A stretch of DNA of 64,000 nucleotides from Nostoc sp. PCC 7107 (GCF_000316625.1 NC_019676.1:3676501-3740500); one strand, 5' to 3'; numbered from the stretch's first letter, positions 55,126 to 64,000 are shown. Numbers and translations are program-made. The notes: generated by a model not told the origin, from the sequence alone.

Positions 55126-55163
55126 TAGCAGATAAAAAATACTGACCAATAGTTTCCCAAAGT

Positions 55164-55190
55164 AAAAACCCCCAGATTTATCTGTGGGGT
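55164..55190 (-). terminator. Terminator of the hydrolase gene
   Basis: On the minus strand CCCCACAGAT and TCTGGGGG form a stem with a short loop, followed by TTTTT. It lies 12 bp beyond the stop of the hydrolase gene and, on the plus strand, 40 bp beyond the GST stop, so it may also stop convergent transcription. Confidence 0.75.
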
Positions 55191-55201
55191 CAATCTACAA
55201 G

Positions 55202-55921
55202 TTAATTCAGCGACATACTTTGTAAATCTATTAACCCTGAATCAGGTGATTTGAGATAGTGTTTAAACCATTGACTCGCCAATCTTGCTACTTCTTCTAA
55301 GGTTCCAGGTTCGCCAAACTGATGAGTTGCTCCAGAAATAATCTCTAGTTGCTTGTTGAATGCAGGAATATTTGCCAGTGCATCTTCATTCATCGCTATG
55401 ATGGGCAAGTCATTACCACCAACAATTAACAAAGTTGGGGTGTGTACACAAGCTATGGCTTCACTGACTAAATCAGTTTGTCCACTACGGGAAACAATCG
55501 CTTTCACCGCCATTGGACGTGTCGCAGCTGCTAACAATGCTGCACTAGCACCTGTATCTGCACCAAAATAGCCAAGTTTGAGATGATGAGTGAAAGGATT
55601 TGCTAACAACCAGTCTGTGACAGCCACTACGCGATCGCTCAGAAAGCTAATATCATTGCGAAAATGTTTGGTGCGCTGGTCTATTGCTTCTTCTTCTTTG
55701 GTGAGTATATCTATCAACAAAGTTGCTAGTTTAGCTTCCTGACGTAGTACATGAGCAAGATAATGGTTGCGGGTACTGTAGCGACTACTAGCACTACCAT
55801 GTGCAAACAATACAAGTCCTTCAGCACCAGGCGGAACAACCAATTCTCCTTTAAGTCTGGCTTTTGCAAGTTCGACAATGACAATTTGTTCTTCAACGTT
55901 GAGTAGTAATGTAGTACTCAT
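55202..55921 (-). CDS. Alpha/beta hydrolase (dienelactone-hydrolase-like)
   Basis: 239 residues. GLVLFAHGSASSRYSTRNHYLAHVLRQ (oxyanion loop), GYFGADTGASAALLAA (nucleophile-elbow region), TPTLLIVGGNDLPII (Asp) and GATHQFGEPGTLEE (His) follow the family. The elbow reads GADTGA, with no Ser at the expected centre, so the nucleophile may be Asp or the protein may lack hydrolysis. The gene downstream of the phosphoribosyltransferase (80 bp) forms a pair known as a fusion in mycobacteria (Rv0571c-type). Substrate unknown. Confidence 0.8.
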   Translation of the reverse strand: MSTTLLLNVEEQIVIVELAKARLKGELVVPPGAEGLVLFAHGSASSRYSTRNHYLAHVLRQEAKLATLLIDILTKEEEAIDQRTKHFRNDISFLSDRVVAVTDWLLANPFTHHLKLGYFGADTGASAALLAAATRPMAVKAIVSRSGQTDLVSEAIACVHTPTLLIVGGNDLPIIAMNEDALANIPAFNKQLEIISGATHQFGEPGTLEEVARLASQWFKHYLKSPDSGLIDLQSMSLN

Positions 55922-56000
55922 AACTTCACCCTGATGATTAATTTAGATCAGCCTTTTTGTTATTCAGGTGTAATTGCACCTATCCCTTGATTTTCTGTTT

Positions 56001-56672
56001 TTAAACGTAAGTTTTATCTGAATTATTAATACCTGACTGTTTTGCTAGTAAAGACCACACTTCTACATCGGTTGTTTGCGAAAAGTCTTCATACCAAAGA
56101 CCGATCGCATACAATGACTCTGGTATAACTAAACAAACTACTTCGTCAACTTCAGCTTGCAACTCTTCGTAAGTTATCGGTGCTGCGACTGGTACAGCCA
56201 CAACTAACCGTTCGGGTTGTTGTTGTTTAATTATGGTAATAGCCGCACGCATGGTTGAACCTGTAGCGATACCATCATCAACTAAAATCACAATATGATT
56301 TTTAATGTCTGCTAGAGGTCTATCGCCTCGATAAGCGCGATAGCGTCGTTGTAATTCCCGCAATTCTTTAGTTGTAACTTCGTCAATTGTGCGACTATCA
56401 ATCCCCAAACTGTTGACGACATCGTAATTTAACACTCGTACACCACCAGAAGCAATTGCACCCATCGCTAGTTCTTCCTGATCAGGTACACCCAGTTTTC
56501 TCACCAAACATATATCTAGTGGTGCATTAAGGCTGCTGGCGATTTGATATGCTACTGGTACACCACCACGGGGCAAGCCTAACACTAACAAATTTTCGCG
56601 GTTAGTATATGCTGTTAGTCTTTTGGCTAACATCTTACCTGCTTCATGGCGATCGCGGAATTTACTTGTCAT
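56001..56672 (-). CDS. Phosphoribosyltransferase-family protein
   Basis: 223 residues. The PRPP loop VILVDDGIATGSTMRAAI (about 128-145) is textbook; LGLPRGGVPVAYQIAS opens the fold and ITYEELQAEVDEVVCLVIPESLYAIGLWYEDFSQTTD is typical of the stand-alone or hydrolase-fused branch. The base or acceptor is unknown. The close pairing with the alpha/beta hydrolase downstream suggests a shared process. Confidence 0.88.
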   Translation of the reverse strand: MTSKFRDRHEAGKMLAKRLTAYTNRENLLVLGLPRGGVPVAYQIASSLNAPLDICLVRKLGVPDQEELAMGAIASGGVRVLNYDVVNSLGIDSRTIDEVTTKELRELQRRYRAYRGDRPLADIKNHIVILVDDGIATGSTMRAAITIIKQQQPERLVVAVPVAAPITYEELQAEVDEVVCLVIPESLYAIGLWYEDFSQTTDVEVWSLLAKQSGINNSDKTYV

Positions 56673-57232
56673 AATTTTAAGCTTCCGTAGAGAGGGACGC
56701 TGCTATGGACAAAGAACACTTGCTGTTGTCTTCACCCTTGTTTGCGTAGAGGATGAAGGGGCAAATTTGCTAGTTCAGCTAAAACTTGAGCCAATACACT
56801 TTAATTGATGAGACTTCTGAGCAAAGTTCCAGTCATCAATTATGGAAGAAATATCTGGATATTAATGCTTACCACAAAGCCTAAAAATATCTCTTTCCCT
56901 CTCCCCACACTCTCATCTGAACTTGCTATGCTATTGTCTTCGGAAGTTAATTTTGAAATATTTGTGAGTCTAAGCGATCAAAACTTGAGCATTGCAATAA
57001 AACTTAATGCGATTGATTGACATTTTTCACCTTGTGATCACAGGTTTCTTATACCTTAATATTAGCTCCTCATGGCATTCGGTATGGAAAGTTGATACAA
57101 ATTACTGCAAAAATTTTATATGTTTAAACAATATCAGCCGAGCCTAGCACTGCAACTCTAGTCAACAACTGAATTCTGCATTTTGGCTAATTTTTAGACT
57201 ATTCCATTCAATATATTTAGCTATCTACTTAT
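56673..57232. other. Intergenic region upstream of the crcB remnant
   Basis: 560 bp. Short plus-strand frames exist near 56623-57020 but none encodes a recognisable protein. No fluoride-riboswitch-like motif is seen before the crcB remnant. Confidence 0.5.
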
Positions 57233-57443
57233 ATGAACTCTATAATTAAAGTTCCTTTGATAATTAGTTTAGGAGCCATTCCTGGTGCATTAATCCACTA
57301 CTATCTAACTATATTATTCGGGCGCTGGTTCGGCAGGCATATAATTTCCCTATGGAACCTTATTTATTAATGTGACAGAAGCTTTTTTAATGGTTTTTTT
57401 TGCTAACCTTATATCTAAGTTAGCAATTTCTTCTAGGTATTAA
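57233..57443 (+). pseudogene. crcB: Frameshifted, truncated fluoride channel gene (crcB/fluC)
   Basis: From ATG 57233 the frame reads IIKVPLIISLGAIPGALIHYYLTILFGRWFG and then stops at 57369. In another frame it continues PYGTLFINVT then AFLMVFFANLIS to the stop at 57443. Together these give the first half of CrcB: GAIxGAxxRYY and the signature PYGTLFINVTGAFLMGF. One indel near 57346-57352 breaks the frame, and the second half of the channel is absent; a MITE begins two or three bases after. The gene is dead. Reading across frames was done by eye. Confidence 0.8.
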
Positions 57444-57445
57444 GT

Positions 57446-57672
57446 TATAGCATTTCCTAATCTGCTAAAGTACTAAATACATTGCTAATAAAATTAGGCA
57501 ACCCCACCGAAGTTTGCTTGGAGTGAAACCCTCCTGGCAACTTCTCTCTGGGTCGGTAGTCGCTCACGGGGGAAACCCCCAAGATCGCGCTGCCTCAACT
57601 TTGCGCTTGAATCTCCGTCCCTCTGCGTTCAAAAACATTAGTTCTGTACTTCACTTGACCGGAAACCGCTGT
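57446..57672. mobile_element. MITE-like element, long copy
   Basis: About 227 bp in inverted orientation relative to 5116-5226. It begins ATAGCATTTCC and ends GGAAACCGCTGTAG. The shared blocks flank an extra central segment (about 57505-57630, GC-richer) missing from the short copy. The right terminus lies inside the antiporter coding frame, giving that gene its last codons and stop. Confidence 0.8.
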
Positions 57673-59302
57673 AGTTAGCAATACGTTCATCCTCAACTAA
57701 AATGACAGGAATTTGACTTGATTCCAACACTGCCTGGGAGACAGAACCTACCAGAACCTCATCCCAAGGCTGATGTCCTCGTTTACCCATAACAATTTCC
57801 GAAACTTGATAGTCTTGAGTAAAACGGATAATTTCTTCGGGAATTGAACCTGTAATAGCAATGAACTTATGACGTATGTCTGCTAAAAGTCGTTGAGATT
57901 TTTCTTGCAGATGTTCTACTCCGAGAGGATCATTGGTGCGAATGATGTGTAATACAATCACTTCGGCATCACTACGACGGGCAAGATCGGCAGTTTTAGT
58001 CAATACTTGACTAGCCAGAGGGGATGTGTCAACAGCAGCTAGGATGACTATCCGCCGGGCGATCGCTACCTTTGTGGGATCAACCTCACCCTTCTCTAAC
58101 AATTTTGGTGCAAAGATGGGAATTGCCCAAGCTCCCAAAGGTGCAGTCACCAGAATAGATAAAGCTGCGATCGCCAGAATTGTCTCTCCACCCTGAATTC
58201 CTTGTGCCAGAGGAATCGCCCCGATTGCCGCTTGTACGGTGGCTTTAGCAGAGTTTCCTGGCAATAAAAATAGTCGCTCCCGCCATTTCCAGTTACTTCC
58301 CAATGTAGACAAATACCACCCAAGAGCGCGGCCAATTAGTGTTCCACTTGCCAGAATTACCAATCCAGGAACCAGCGTTGTTTCTAATACTTGTAATTGA
58401 ATACTTGCTCCTAGCAACACAAATAAAACAATTTCTGCCACAACCCACAGTCCATCGAAGCCAGAACGCAACCGTCGAGCTAAAGCTGCATCTAACTCAA
58501 TCAAGAAAAATCCTGTGGCCATGACTGCGAGATACCCAGAAAAGAAAGGGAATTTTTCTGCTAGTACTACCAGTAACAATGCTAAACTCGCTGCAACGAG
58601 GCTATCCTGGACTGCATTTTGAGTCCAGTTCCGCTTCGCCAGCAATAAAACTAAAAGTCGGGCTGTCGCTAAACCCAGTAATACTCCCAGGAGAATTTGG
58701 CAAATAATTTGAAGAGGCAATAATTGAACAGTACTCAAAGTGATGCCAAAAGGCAATGTCACAGAGGATGTTGTGCCTTGTGCCAAAAAGTTCAGTAACA
58801 AACTAAACACTAGTAGTAGTAACACGTCTGATAGAGCGCTGCCAGTGAGGATGGCATCGGGAATTCCTTTTGTCACACCCCAACCTAAACTTTTTAGCCG
58901 CAGCATTCCCGGTACAATTACCGCTGGTGACTCTGCTCCAATGATACAACCCAGGAGTAGTCCCGTAAAAAAGTCGAACTGGAAAATCCAGATAGCAGCT
59001 AGGGCAATAACTAAAGCTTCGCAGGCCGCAGGCAAAAATCCTAATCGCAGAGCGACTGTTCCTTGTTGTTGTAGTTTTTCTCTGTCTAACCCTAACCCTG
59101 CCTTCATCAAAATTACCATGACCGCGATCGCTCGCCAAGAAGCAGACGCTGCCAGTACATCAGGGCTGATTAGGTCAGCAACTTGTGGCCCCAGTATAAT
59201 TCCCAGCAAAACCATACCTACTAATGCAGGCGCTTTCAGCCGTCGGGCAATCTGTCCCCCAAGAAAGCCGATCAGCAAGATTAAGATAAAACTATCTAGC
59301 AT
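57638..59302 (-). CDS. CPA-type sodium/proton antiporter with C-terminal USP domain
   Basis: 554 residues. About 12 membrane segments (residues 1-400) start with FILILLIGFLGGQIARRLKAPALVGMVLLGIILGP and include GCIIGAESPAVIVPGMLRL, the usual place of ion-binding acidic residues. A cytoplasmic universal-stress-protein domain (about 415-540) has VILAAVDTSPLASQVL and the ATP-binding GKRGHQ plus GSVSQAVLESSQIPVILVEDE. The domain order, with the USP part C-terminal, is known in cyanobacterial antiporters. The last residues SGFRSSEVQN and the stop come from MITE sequence. Driving ion and inhibitors unknown. Confidence 0.88.
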   Translation of the reverse strand: MLDSFILILLIGFLGGQIARRLKAPALVGMVLLGIILGPQVADLISPDVLAASASWRAIAVMVILMKAGLGLDREKLQQQGTVALRLGFLPAACEALVIALAAIWIFQFDFFTGLLLGCIIGAESPAVIVPGMLRLKSLGWGVTKGIPDAILTGSALSDVLLLLVFSLLLNFLAQGTTSSVTLPFGITLSTVQLLPLQIICQILLGVLLGLATARLLVLLLAKRNWTQNAVQDSLVAASLALLLVVLAEKFPFFSGYLAVMATGFFLIELDAALARRLRSGFDGLWVVAEIVLFVLLGASIQLQVLETTLVPGLVILASGTLIGRALGWYLSTLGSNWKWRERLFLLPGNSAKATVQAAIGAIPLAQGIQGGETILAIAALSILVTAPLGAWAIPIFAPKLLEKGEVDPTKVAIARRIVILAAVDTSPLASQVLTKTADLARRSDAEVIVLHIIRTNDPLGVEHLQEKSQRLLADIRHKFIAITGSIPEEIIRFTQDYQVSEIVMGKRGHQPWDEVLVGSVSQAVLESSQIPVILVEDERIANYSGFRSSEVQN

Positions 59303-59691
59303 CGCGCAGTTTGCAAATAATAAATGGGCAAGTATAACTCGCTAACGGAAGTTTATCGCAAACAGCCCTACAAAATCATGCTCAAATTTTAGGTCTTATC
59401 CAGCCTCGTAAGTAGGTTGGTCTGAAATATTTATCGTTAGGAATAGGCGGGAAGTATGGGGCAGAAAGTAGCTGGTGCAACATGTAAGTTGAGAAGCCTT
59501 GGAGTAAATACACGCAGTCACCACTAAAGTTTTTATCTTTCGTCAGCTGGCATTAGTAGTCATGATAGAAGTATTATATGATACAGGGCTATAAGCAAGT
59601 TTAATGCTCCTCTAAACATCTACAAAGTTTCTCAGTTCACTCTGACTAAGAAATGTCTTAACTTATACTTCATTTTGGGTATTCTCTTACT
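59303..59691. other. Intergenic region before the PG-binding/propeller gene
   Basis: 389 bp. No gene, repeat or clear RNA structure is visible. It separates divergent genes and so should contain both promoters. Confidence 0.5.
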
Positions 59692-61971
59692 ATGGATACA
59701 CTCGCTTACCTGCACTTAGCAGAAACTTACGAAAAGTCTGTTAATTCAGAACAAGAAAATACTACCGATTCTGATTTATGCTACCCGCAACTAAACTGGC
59801 TACCCGAAGGACGCGGAGCCTTCATGATGTTCATCTCTTGTGTTTTTGGGATTAGTTCTTTGGGTTGGAGTAACCCGGTACAGGCGCTAAAAAAAGGTGA
59901 AAAAAATTCACAAGTAGCATCGCTGCAACAAAAACTGCAAGCATCTGGATATTTCAAACAACCTGTCACGGGATATTTTGGCCCTGTGACCGAGGCTGCT
60001 ATTATTAAATTTCAAAAAGAGCATGGATTAAAAGCTGATGGTGTAGTTGGTTCTCAGACATTGGCTGCGCTGGAATCTGGTTCGGGAACAGTAACTCCGT
60101 CTGTTGTGAACAGCAAGCCTTCTGTAACTAAAACTACTCCAAAAAAGTTGCAACCTCCTCAGTCTCAGGTAGTTTTCCAAAGGGGTGATCTTAGTTATGA
60201 AGTAATGTCAATTCAGCGGAAATTGCAAGCAGCAGGATATTTTGATCAACCCATCACCGGAGATTTTAACGCTGGGACGGAAGAAGCAGTGATTAAATTC
60301 CAGAAAGCTCACAGACTGCTTAGTAATGGCATTGTTGATACTCGGACGTTAACCGCAATGGAATCTGGTAAACCCCAGCAAGCGGCTGTACAGTCTCAGG
60401 CTATCACACCTGCTGTAGTTAATTCGTCAAAAGTGCGATCGCCTCAAACTTCACTGTTACGCAGAGGTGATATCAGTGCAGAGGTGAAGTTTATTCAGCA
60501 ACAACTGCAAGCATCTGGATATCTAGAACAATCAATTACCGGGTCTTTTGATACAGCTACAGAAATAGCTGTGTTGAAATTCCAAAAAGCTCATGGACTG
60601 ATGGCTGATGGGATTGTTGGTCCGAAAACATTTGCAGTCATGAAATCTAAATCTATTAAATCTGCTTCCCCAACTCTTCAACCTGCACATCAAAATTCTC
60701 TAGTTCCAGAGAAATCTAAACAACTTAAAAATCTTATCAAAAAACAAACAAAACCCTCACAGACAAATAATTCTACAAAATTCGCAACCGATACTAATCA
60801 ACCCACCAATGATAATTCTCTAGTTAAAAATCAGACTCCACAATTAGAAAAGCCAAACACAGAAAAAACATTAATAGCATCTGCGTCTGAATATGATTTA
60901 ACTCAACTCGTAAGTGAAGGTTTTCAATTAAAAGCTTCCGCCCAAAAAGACAATATTCAAAAAACTGTCTCTAGTCATTCTAGTAAGATGACACTCAAAA
61001 AAACTATTGCTGGTAAGATTTCACCGAAATCTATTGTACATTCAGGAAATGGGTTATTTTTTGCCCAAAATATGATGTACAACCACACAATAACTGTCTA
61101 CAATCGCCAATATAAATTAGTCAAAGTCATTCCTGATAAAGTTGATTTATCAAAATTTGGTTACTCTAAATTTAAAGGTAATTATCAAGGCGCACCTGTT
61201 GAAGCTAGTTTTTCCCAAGATGGTAGGTACGCCTGGGTTTCTAACTACCAAATGTATGGGAAAGGATTTAAGAATCCTGGTAGCGATAAATGTAATCCCT
61301 CGCAAAAAACTGATAAGAGTTTTTTGTATCGGATAAACACTGACTCTTTAGAAATTGACCATGTTGTTCAAGTTGGGTCTGTACCTAAATTTGTTGCCAC
61401 ATCTAATGATGAAGGTTTGGTACTCGTTAGTAATTGGTGTTCTTGGGATTTGAGTGTTGTAGATACTGCCAAAAATAAGGAGATAAAAAGAATCCCTCTT
61501 GGCCCTTATCCTCGTGGTATAGCAATAGATGCAGCTTCAAATAAGGCTTATGTGGCTGTTATGGGTTCTTATGATATTGCTCAAGTTGACCTGAAAAACT
61601 TTTCAGTCAAATGGCTGAAAAATATTGGTAATGCACCAAGACATTTAAACATAGATCCGACTGGTCAATATCTCTATGTTTCTTTAAATGGGGAAGGCAA
61701 AATCGCCAAAATTCAATTGCCACAAGGTAAATTAATAGATAAAGTTTCCACAGGTAATGCACCACGCAGTATGGTTTTATCTGATGATGGACAACGGCTT
61801 TATGTTGTTAACTACAGTGACAACACAATTAGTAAGGTTCGCACCAATGACATGAAAGTCATACAAAAGATTCCTGTTGGCGCTAATCCTATTGGAGTTA
61901 CTTATGACCCACAAACTAGAGAAGTTTGGGTCGCCTGTTACTCTGGTAATATCATGGTATTTCAGGATTAA
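59692..61971 (+). CDS. Secreted protein: three peptidoglycan-binding domains plus YncE-like propeller
   Basis: 759 residues. The start MDTLAYLHLAETYE is typical for cyanobacterial exported PG-binding proteins; a hydrophobic segment follows near 43-60. Three PGRP_1 (PF01471) units of the form SxxVxxLQxxLQxxGYFxxxxTGxFGxxTExAVxxFQxxHGL lie near 70-125, 165-220 and 258-313. A long Lys/Ser/Thr-rich linker (about 320-440) leads to a YVTN/YncE-type beta-propeller (about 450-759; SVVDTAKNKEIKRIPLGPYPRGIAID, NYSDNTISKVRTNDMKVIQKIPVGANP). Anchoring to the cell wall with an extracellular binding or enzyme head is the likely design. Confidence 0.88.
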   Translation: MDTLAYLHLAETYEKSVNSEQENTTDSDLCYPQLNWLPEGRGAFMMFISCVFGISSLGWSNPVQALKKGEKNSQVASLQQKLQASGYFKQPVTGYFGPVTEAAIIKFQKEHGLKADGVVGSQTLAALESGSGTVTPSVVNSKPSVTKTTPKKLQPPQSQVVFQRGDLSYEVMSIQRKLQAAGYFDQPITGDFNAGTEEAVIKFQKAHRLLSNGIVDTRTLTAMESGKPQQAAVQSQAITPAVVNSSKVRSPQTSLLRRGDISAEVKFIQQQLQASGYLEQSITGSFDTATEIAVLKFQKAHGLMADGIVGPKTFAVMKSKSIKSASPTLQPAHQNSLVPEKSKQLKNLIKKQTKPSQTNNSTKFATDTNQPTNDNSLVKNQTPQLEKPNTEKTLIASASEYDLTQLVSEGFQLKASAQKDNIQKTVSSHSSKMTLKKTIAGKISPKSIVHSGNGLFFAQNMMYNHTITVYNRQYKLVKVIPDKVDLSKFGYSKFKGNYQGAPVEASFSQDGRYAWVSNYQMYGKGFKNPGSDKCNPSQKTDKSFLYRINTDSLEIDHVVQVGSVPKFVATSNDEGLVLVSNWCSWDLSVVDTAKNKEIKRIPLGPYPRGIAIDAASNKAYVAVMGSYDIAQVDLKNFSVKWLKNIGNAPRHLNIDPTGQYLYVSLNGEGKIAKIQLPQGKLIDKVSTGNAPRSMVLSDDGQRLYVVNYSDNTISKVRTNDMKVIQKIPVGANPIGVTYDPQTREVWVACYSGNIMVFQD

Positions 61972-61995
61972 GCGAGAGTTTGACATTAATATTAA

Positions 61996-62044
61996 CTGTC
62001 TCTCCCTATAAAATTTTAGTGACTGCTATGGAGAGGAGAGACAG
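61996..62044 (+). terminator. Hairpin downstream of the PG-binding/propeller gene
   Basis: CTGTCTCTCC (61996-62005) and GGAGAGACAG (62035-62044) form a ten-base stem with a 29-base loop, 24 bp after the stop. CTTCTTAAAATT follows instead of a clean U-run, so the call is moderate. Confidence 0.55.
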
Positions 62045-62218
62045 CTTCTTAAAATTGAAATTTGCAGATCAAAAAAACAAGCCTATCAATGATTGCACTA
62101 AAACTCTAAAACCCATTTTTTTCATAAAGGCGAACAGTTTTCAGCTTTTGCCAAATAATTTTTCTAGTGATTAAAATTCAGGAGTTTCATGAATAATATC
62201 ATGTCCGGTAAATTACTT

Positions 62219-62324
62219 GTCATTACGTAGCTTGCTTCCCGCCGGGTACGTAGCGATAGCGAAGTGAAATAATCGCAGAATCCCGGCGATTGCTTCGTTT
62301 CACTTCGTTGCACTCGCAATGACA
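62219..62324. repeat. GTCATT-bounded interspersed repeat
   Basis: About 106 bp bounded by TGTCATTACG and CGCAATGACA. The interior has CTTCCCGCCGGGTACG, TCGCAGAATCCCGGCGAT and TTCACTTCGTTGCACTCG, a composition seen in repeats widespread in Nostocales and other bacteria. It encodes nothing and is a single copy in this window. Confidence 0.65.
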
Positions 62325-62841
62325 TATCGTAAGTGATTAAGCGGACTTCATATAAATAGACTTATTTATTAAATTTCTCAATCAAGAAATCTTAACTAAA
62401 TTTAATACTAATAATAGTAAATATTTAGTTACAAAAATTAATTAATAAAACCATTATCTTGATAATCTATAAGTTGCTTGATGATTTTAAAATCAGGATT
62501 TACACGGTTATTTCTGAAATGAAAGTTGTTTAAGATAATGTTGATTAGATTTCATTGTTGAAATATCGCAATTCAACTTTTAAATAAAAAATTAGCTCGG
62601 TCGGGTAATGACTAACGAAAAGTTTGTATTAGATAATTTTTTTACTAATATAAAGTTTTCTCTTACTGTTTTTCTGACTCTATTCTATTTTGCTGAAGGA
62701 AGGAGAGATATCAATATCCATAAAATAGCCATATAAAAACGAATGTTGCAAACAATTTTACAAGCTTATAAGTGTTTGACTAGTACTCTATGGCTAATGT
62801 GGGTCTTGGTATAGCTAACTTGTGCATCAGATGAAAAAAGT

Positions 62842-64000
62842 ATGACTCACTCGGAACTAATGGTATCAAGTAACATAATTAATGAATTTAGAACTTGCAC
62901 TCAGCTACAATACAATGGTCAGCTGAATATTAAAAGTGCTAAAGGGCAAAATTGGTCTTTTTATTATCGCCTAGGGCGGATAGTTTGGGCAGTAGGAGGC
63001 ACTCATCCTTTTCGGCGCTGGCGAAGATCTATGGCACAATATTGTCCACAAATTGATCTGGATAAAATTCAGTTTCGCCAGCAAGATTTCGTAGTTAATT
63101 ATTGGGATTATCGCCTGTTAGAAATTTTACACAAAAGGCAAAAAATTCAAAGAGAACAAATTCAAGGGATTGTAGAAAGTACAATTACTGAATTGTTATT
63201 TGACCTAGCCCAGCATACAGATTTTGTTGCTTTTAGTTGCGATCGCAACCAAGATACCATCTTAGAAACACCAATGAGTTTCACTAGTGCAGATTTATCT
63301 GTTAAACAGATGCAAGACTCGTGGAAAAGTTGGTCAGAAGCAGGCTTGGCAAACTTTTCTCCCGACTTAGCACCAATTCTCAGGAGACCAGAACAACTCC
63401 AAAAACAGGTAAGTCCATCTGTTTACAACAACTTCGTCAATTTGATGAATGGTAAACAAACACTGCGAGATTTGGCTGCAAAAATGAAGCAGAATGTTCT
63501 ACCTGTAACCCGTTCATTACTTCCCTATATTCTCAAAGGCATTATTGAATTAATAGAAGTACCAGACTTACCTTTATTGTCTACAGAAGTTGATAGTACG
63601 TCTCTTTCCACACAACCCAAAAAATCTTATATTCCATTGATAGCCTGTGTGGATGATAGCCCCCAAGTCTGTAAAATGCTAGAGGATATTGTCACTTCTC
63701 ATGGCTTAAGATTTATCAAAATTCAAGATCCCATCCAAGCACTTCCAACTCTCATTCAAAATAAACCAGATCTAATTTTTTTAGATTTAATTATGCCAGT
63801 CGCTAGTGGTTACGAAATCTGTACTCAGTTACGACGAGTATCTACTTTTACTAATACACCTGTGATCATCTTAACGGGCAATGACGGTTTATTAGATAGA
63901 GTCCGCGCTAAAGTTGTTGGTTCTACCGATTTTTTGACTAAACCTGTAGCCGCGGATAAAGTCATGAGTATGATACGTAAATATCTGCAAGTCCAAACAC
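62842..64000 (+). CDS. PatA-like response regulator (PATAN-REC), 3' end beyond the window
   Basis: 386 codons are visible with no stop before the right edge. The N-terminal part (about 10-240) is a PATAN domain: LQYNGQLNIKSAKGQNWSFYYRLGRIVWAVGGTHPFRRWRR and LTEQ-like helices through LRDLAAKMKQNVLPVTRSLLPYILKGIIEL. The receiver (about 265-385) has VDDSPQVCKMLEDIV, the acceptor Asp in IFLDLIMPVASGYE and FLTKPVAADKV. Such proteins control heterocyst patterning (PatA) or phototaxis (PixG-type). ATG 62842 is the first in frame; 62860 is an alternative. A CheY-like gene or operon may follow outside. Confidence 0.88.
   Translation, partial: MTHSELMVSSNIINEFRTCTQLQYNGQLNIKSAKGQNWSFYYRLGRIVWAVGGTHPFRRWRRSMAQYCPQIDLDKIQFRQQDFVVNYWDYRLLEILHKRQKIQREQIQGIVESTITELLFDLAQHTDFVAFSCDRNQDTILETPMSFTSADLSVKQMQDSWKSWSEAGLANFSPDLAPILRRPEQLQKQVSPSVYNNFVNLMNGKQTLRDLAAKMKQNVLPVTRSLLPYILKGIIELIEVPDLPLLSTEVDSTSLSTQPKKSYIPLIACVDDSPQVCKMLEDIVTSHGLRFIKIQDPIQALPTLIQNKPDLIFLDLIMPVASGYEICTQLRRVSTFTNTPVIILTGNDGLLDRVRAKVVGSTDFLTKPVAADKVMSMIRKYLQVQT

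Larger units (their letters stand above)
61972..62841. other. Gene-free interval with hairpins and a repeat
   Basis: 870 bp between plus-strand genes. It contains a terminator candidate (61996-62044), a GTCATT repeat (62219-62324), and otherwise AT-rich DNA that must include the promoter of the PatA-like gene. A 64-codon frame at 61980-62174 overlaps the terminator and encodes nothing recognisable. Confidence 0.55.

Noticed and set aside
57007-57232. Fluoride riboswitch in front of the crcB remnant
   Set aside because: No sequence fitting the conserved pseudoknot core was found by eye.
58740-59345. 201-codon plus-strand frame over the antiporter start
   Set aside because: Antisense to strongly conserved membrane segments; composition is that of a complementary-strand shadow.

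Overview
The window looks like chromosome of a filamentous, heterocyst-type cyanobacterium of the Nostoc/Anabaena group. Octameric GCGATCGC (HIP1) sites are scattered throughout, base composition is moderately AT-rich, and many genes are cyanobacterial: Psb28-type photosystem II factor, DUF1818 and DUF1350 proteins, cyanobacterial RpoZ, SLH-OprB porin, an icfG-type regulatory cluster, a PatA-like response regulator, and several families of short interspersed repeats. The species is inferred only to this level.

Layout. 1-196 is the start of leuC, running off the left edge. 378-12793 is a long minus-strand block whose core (RsbW-like kinase, two STAS proteins, GAF-PP2C phosphatase, GlgX, a large AGE-family epimerase-like protein, a PfpI/DJ-1 protein, a carboxymuconolactone-decarboxylase-like protein) matches in content the icfG cluster of Synechocystis (slr1852-slr1862), a partner-switching module tied to carbon metabolism. 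Extra genes are interleaved here: an NTF2-like protein, a chimeric beta-propeller, an SDR and a crotonase. 13104-16339 holds a secreted beta-propeller, a 1.4 kb gene-free stretch with a MITE, and a Nudix hydrolase. 16537-18785 is a divergent regulator/acyl desaturase pair with two palindromic operators; the regulator fuses a TetR domain to what looks like a degenerate tyrosine-recombinase domain. 18787-21496 contains a PIN-toxin remnant and a TIGR02588/TIGR02587 membrane pair, the latter split by a complete IS4-type element with a 9-bp target duplication.

21738-29388 carries ogt, small secreted proteins, a PEP-CTERM HAF-repeat protein, a TrmH-type RNA methyltransferase, a penicillin-binding-fold protein and psb28. 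29482-33383 has a DUF1350 protein, an IS5-type element, tRNA-Pro(GGG) with terminator, DUF1818 and rpoZ. 33486-37795 is a translationally coupled two-kinase system whose sensor has an ethylene-receptor-type copper-binding membrane domain. thrC, an SLH porin, the sbpA-cysT-cysW sulfate transporter, dacB and a P1B-4-like metal ATPase with a MerR-type operator follow.

50399-53259 is the most accessory-looking locus: a polymorphic toxin with a DUF4157 (HEAWH) N-terminal part and a C-terminal WHH/HNH nuclease, overlapped by a DUF4272 gene and followed by a DUF2262 gene, both plausible immunity proteins. The right end holds a LEA-like protein, GST, a hydrolase/phosphoribosyltransferase pair, a broken crcB, a CPA-type antiporter whose last codons and stop are supplied by a MITE, a PG-binding/beta-propeller protein, and a PatA-like regulator cut by the right edge.

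Both transposons are structurally complete. At least two genes (a Nudix hydrolase and the IS5 transposase) appear to carry short GC-rich in-frame insertions with 3-bp duplications, suggesting active repeat spread in this genome.
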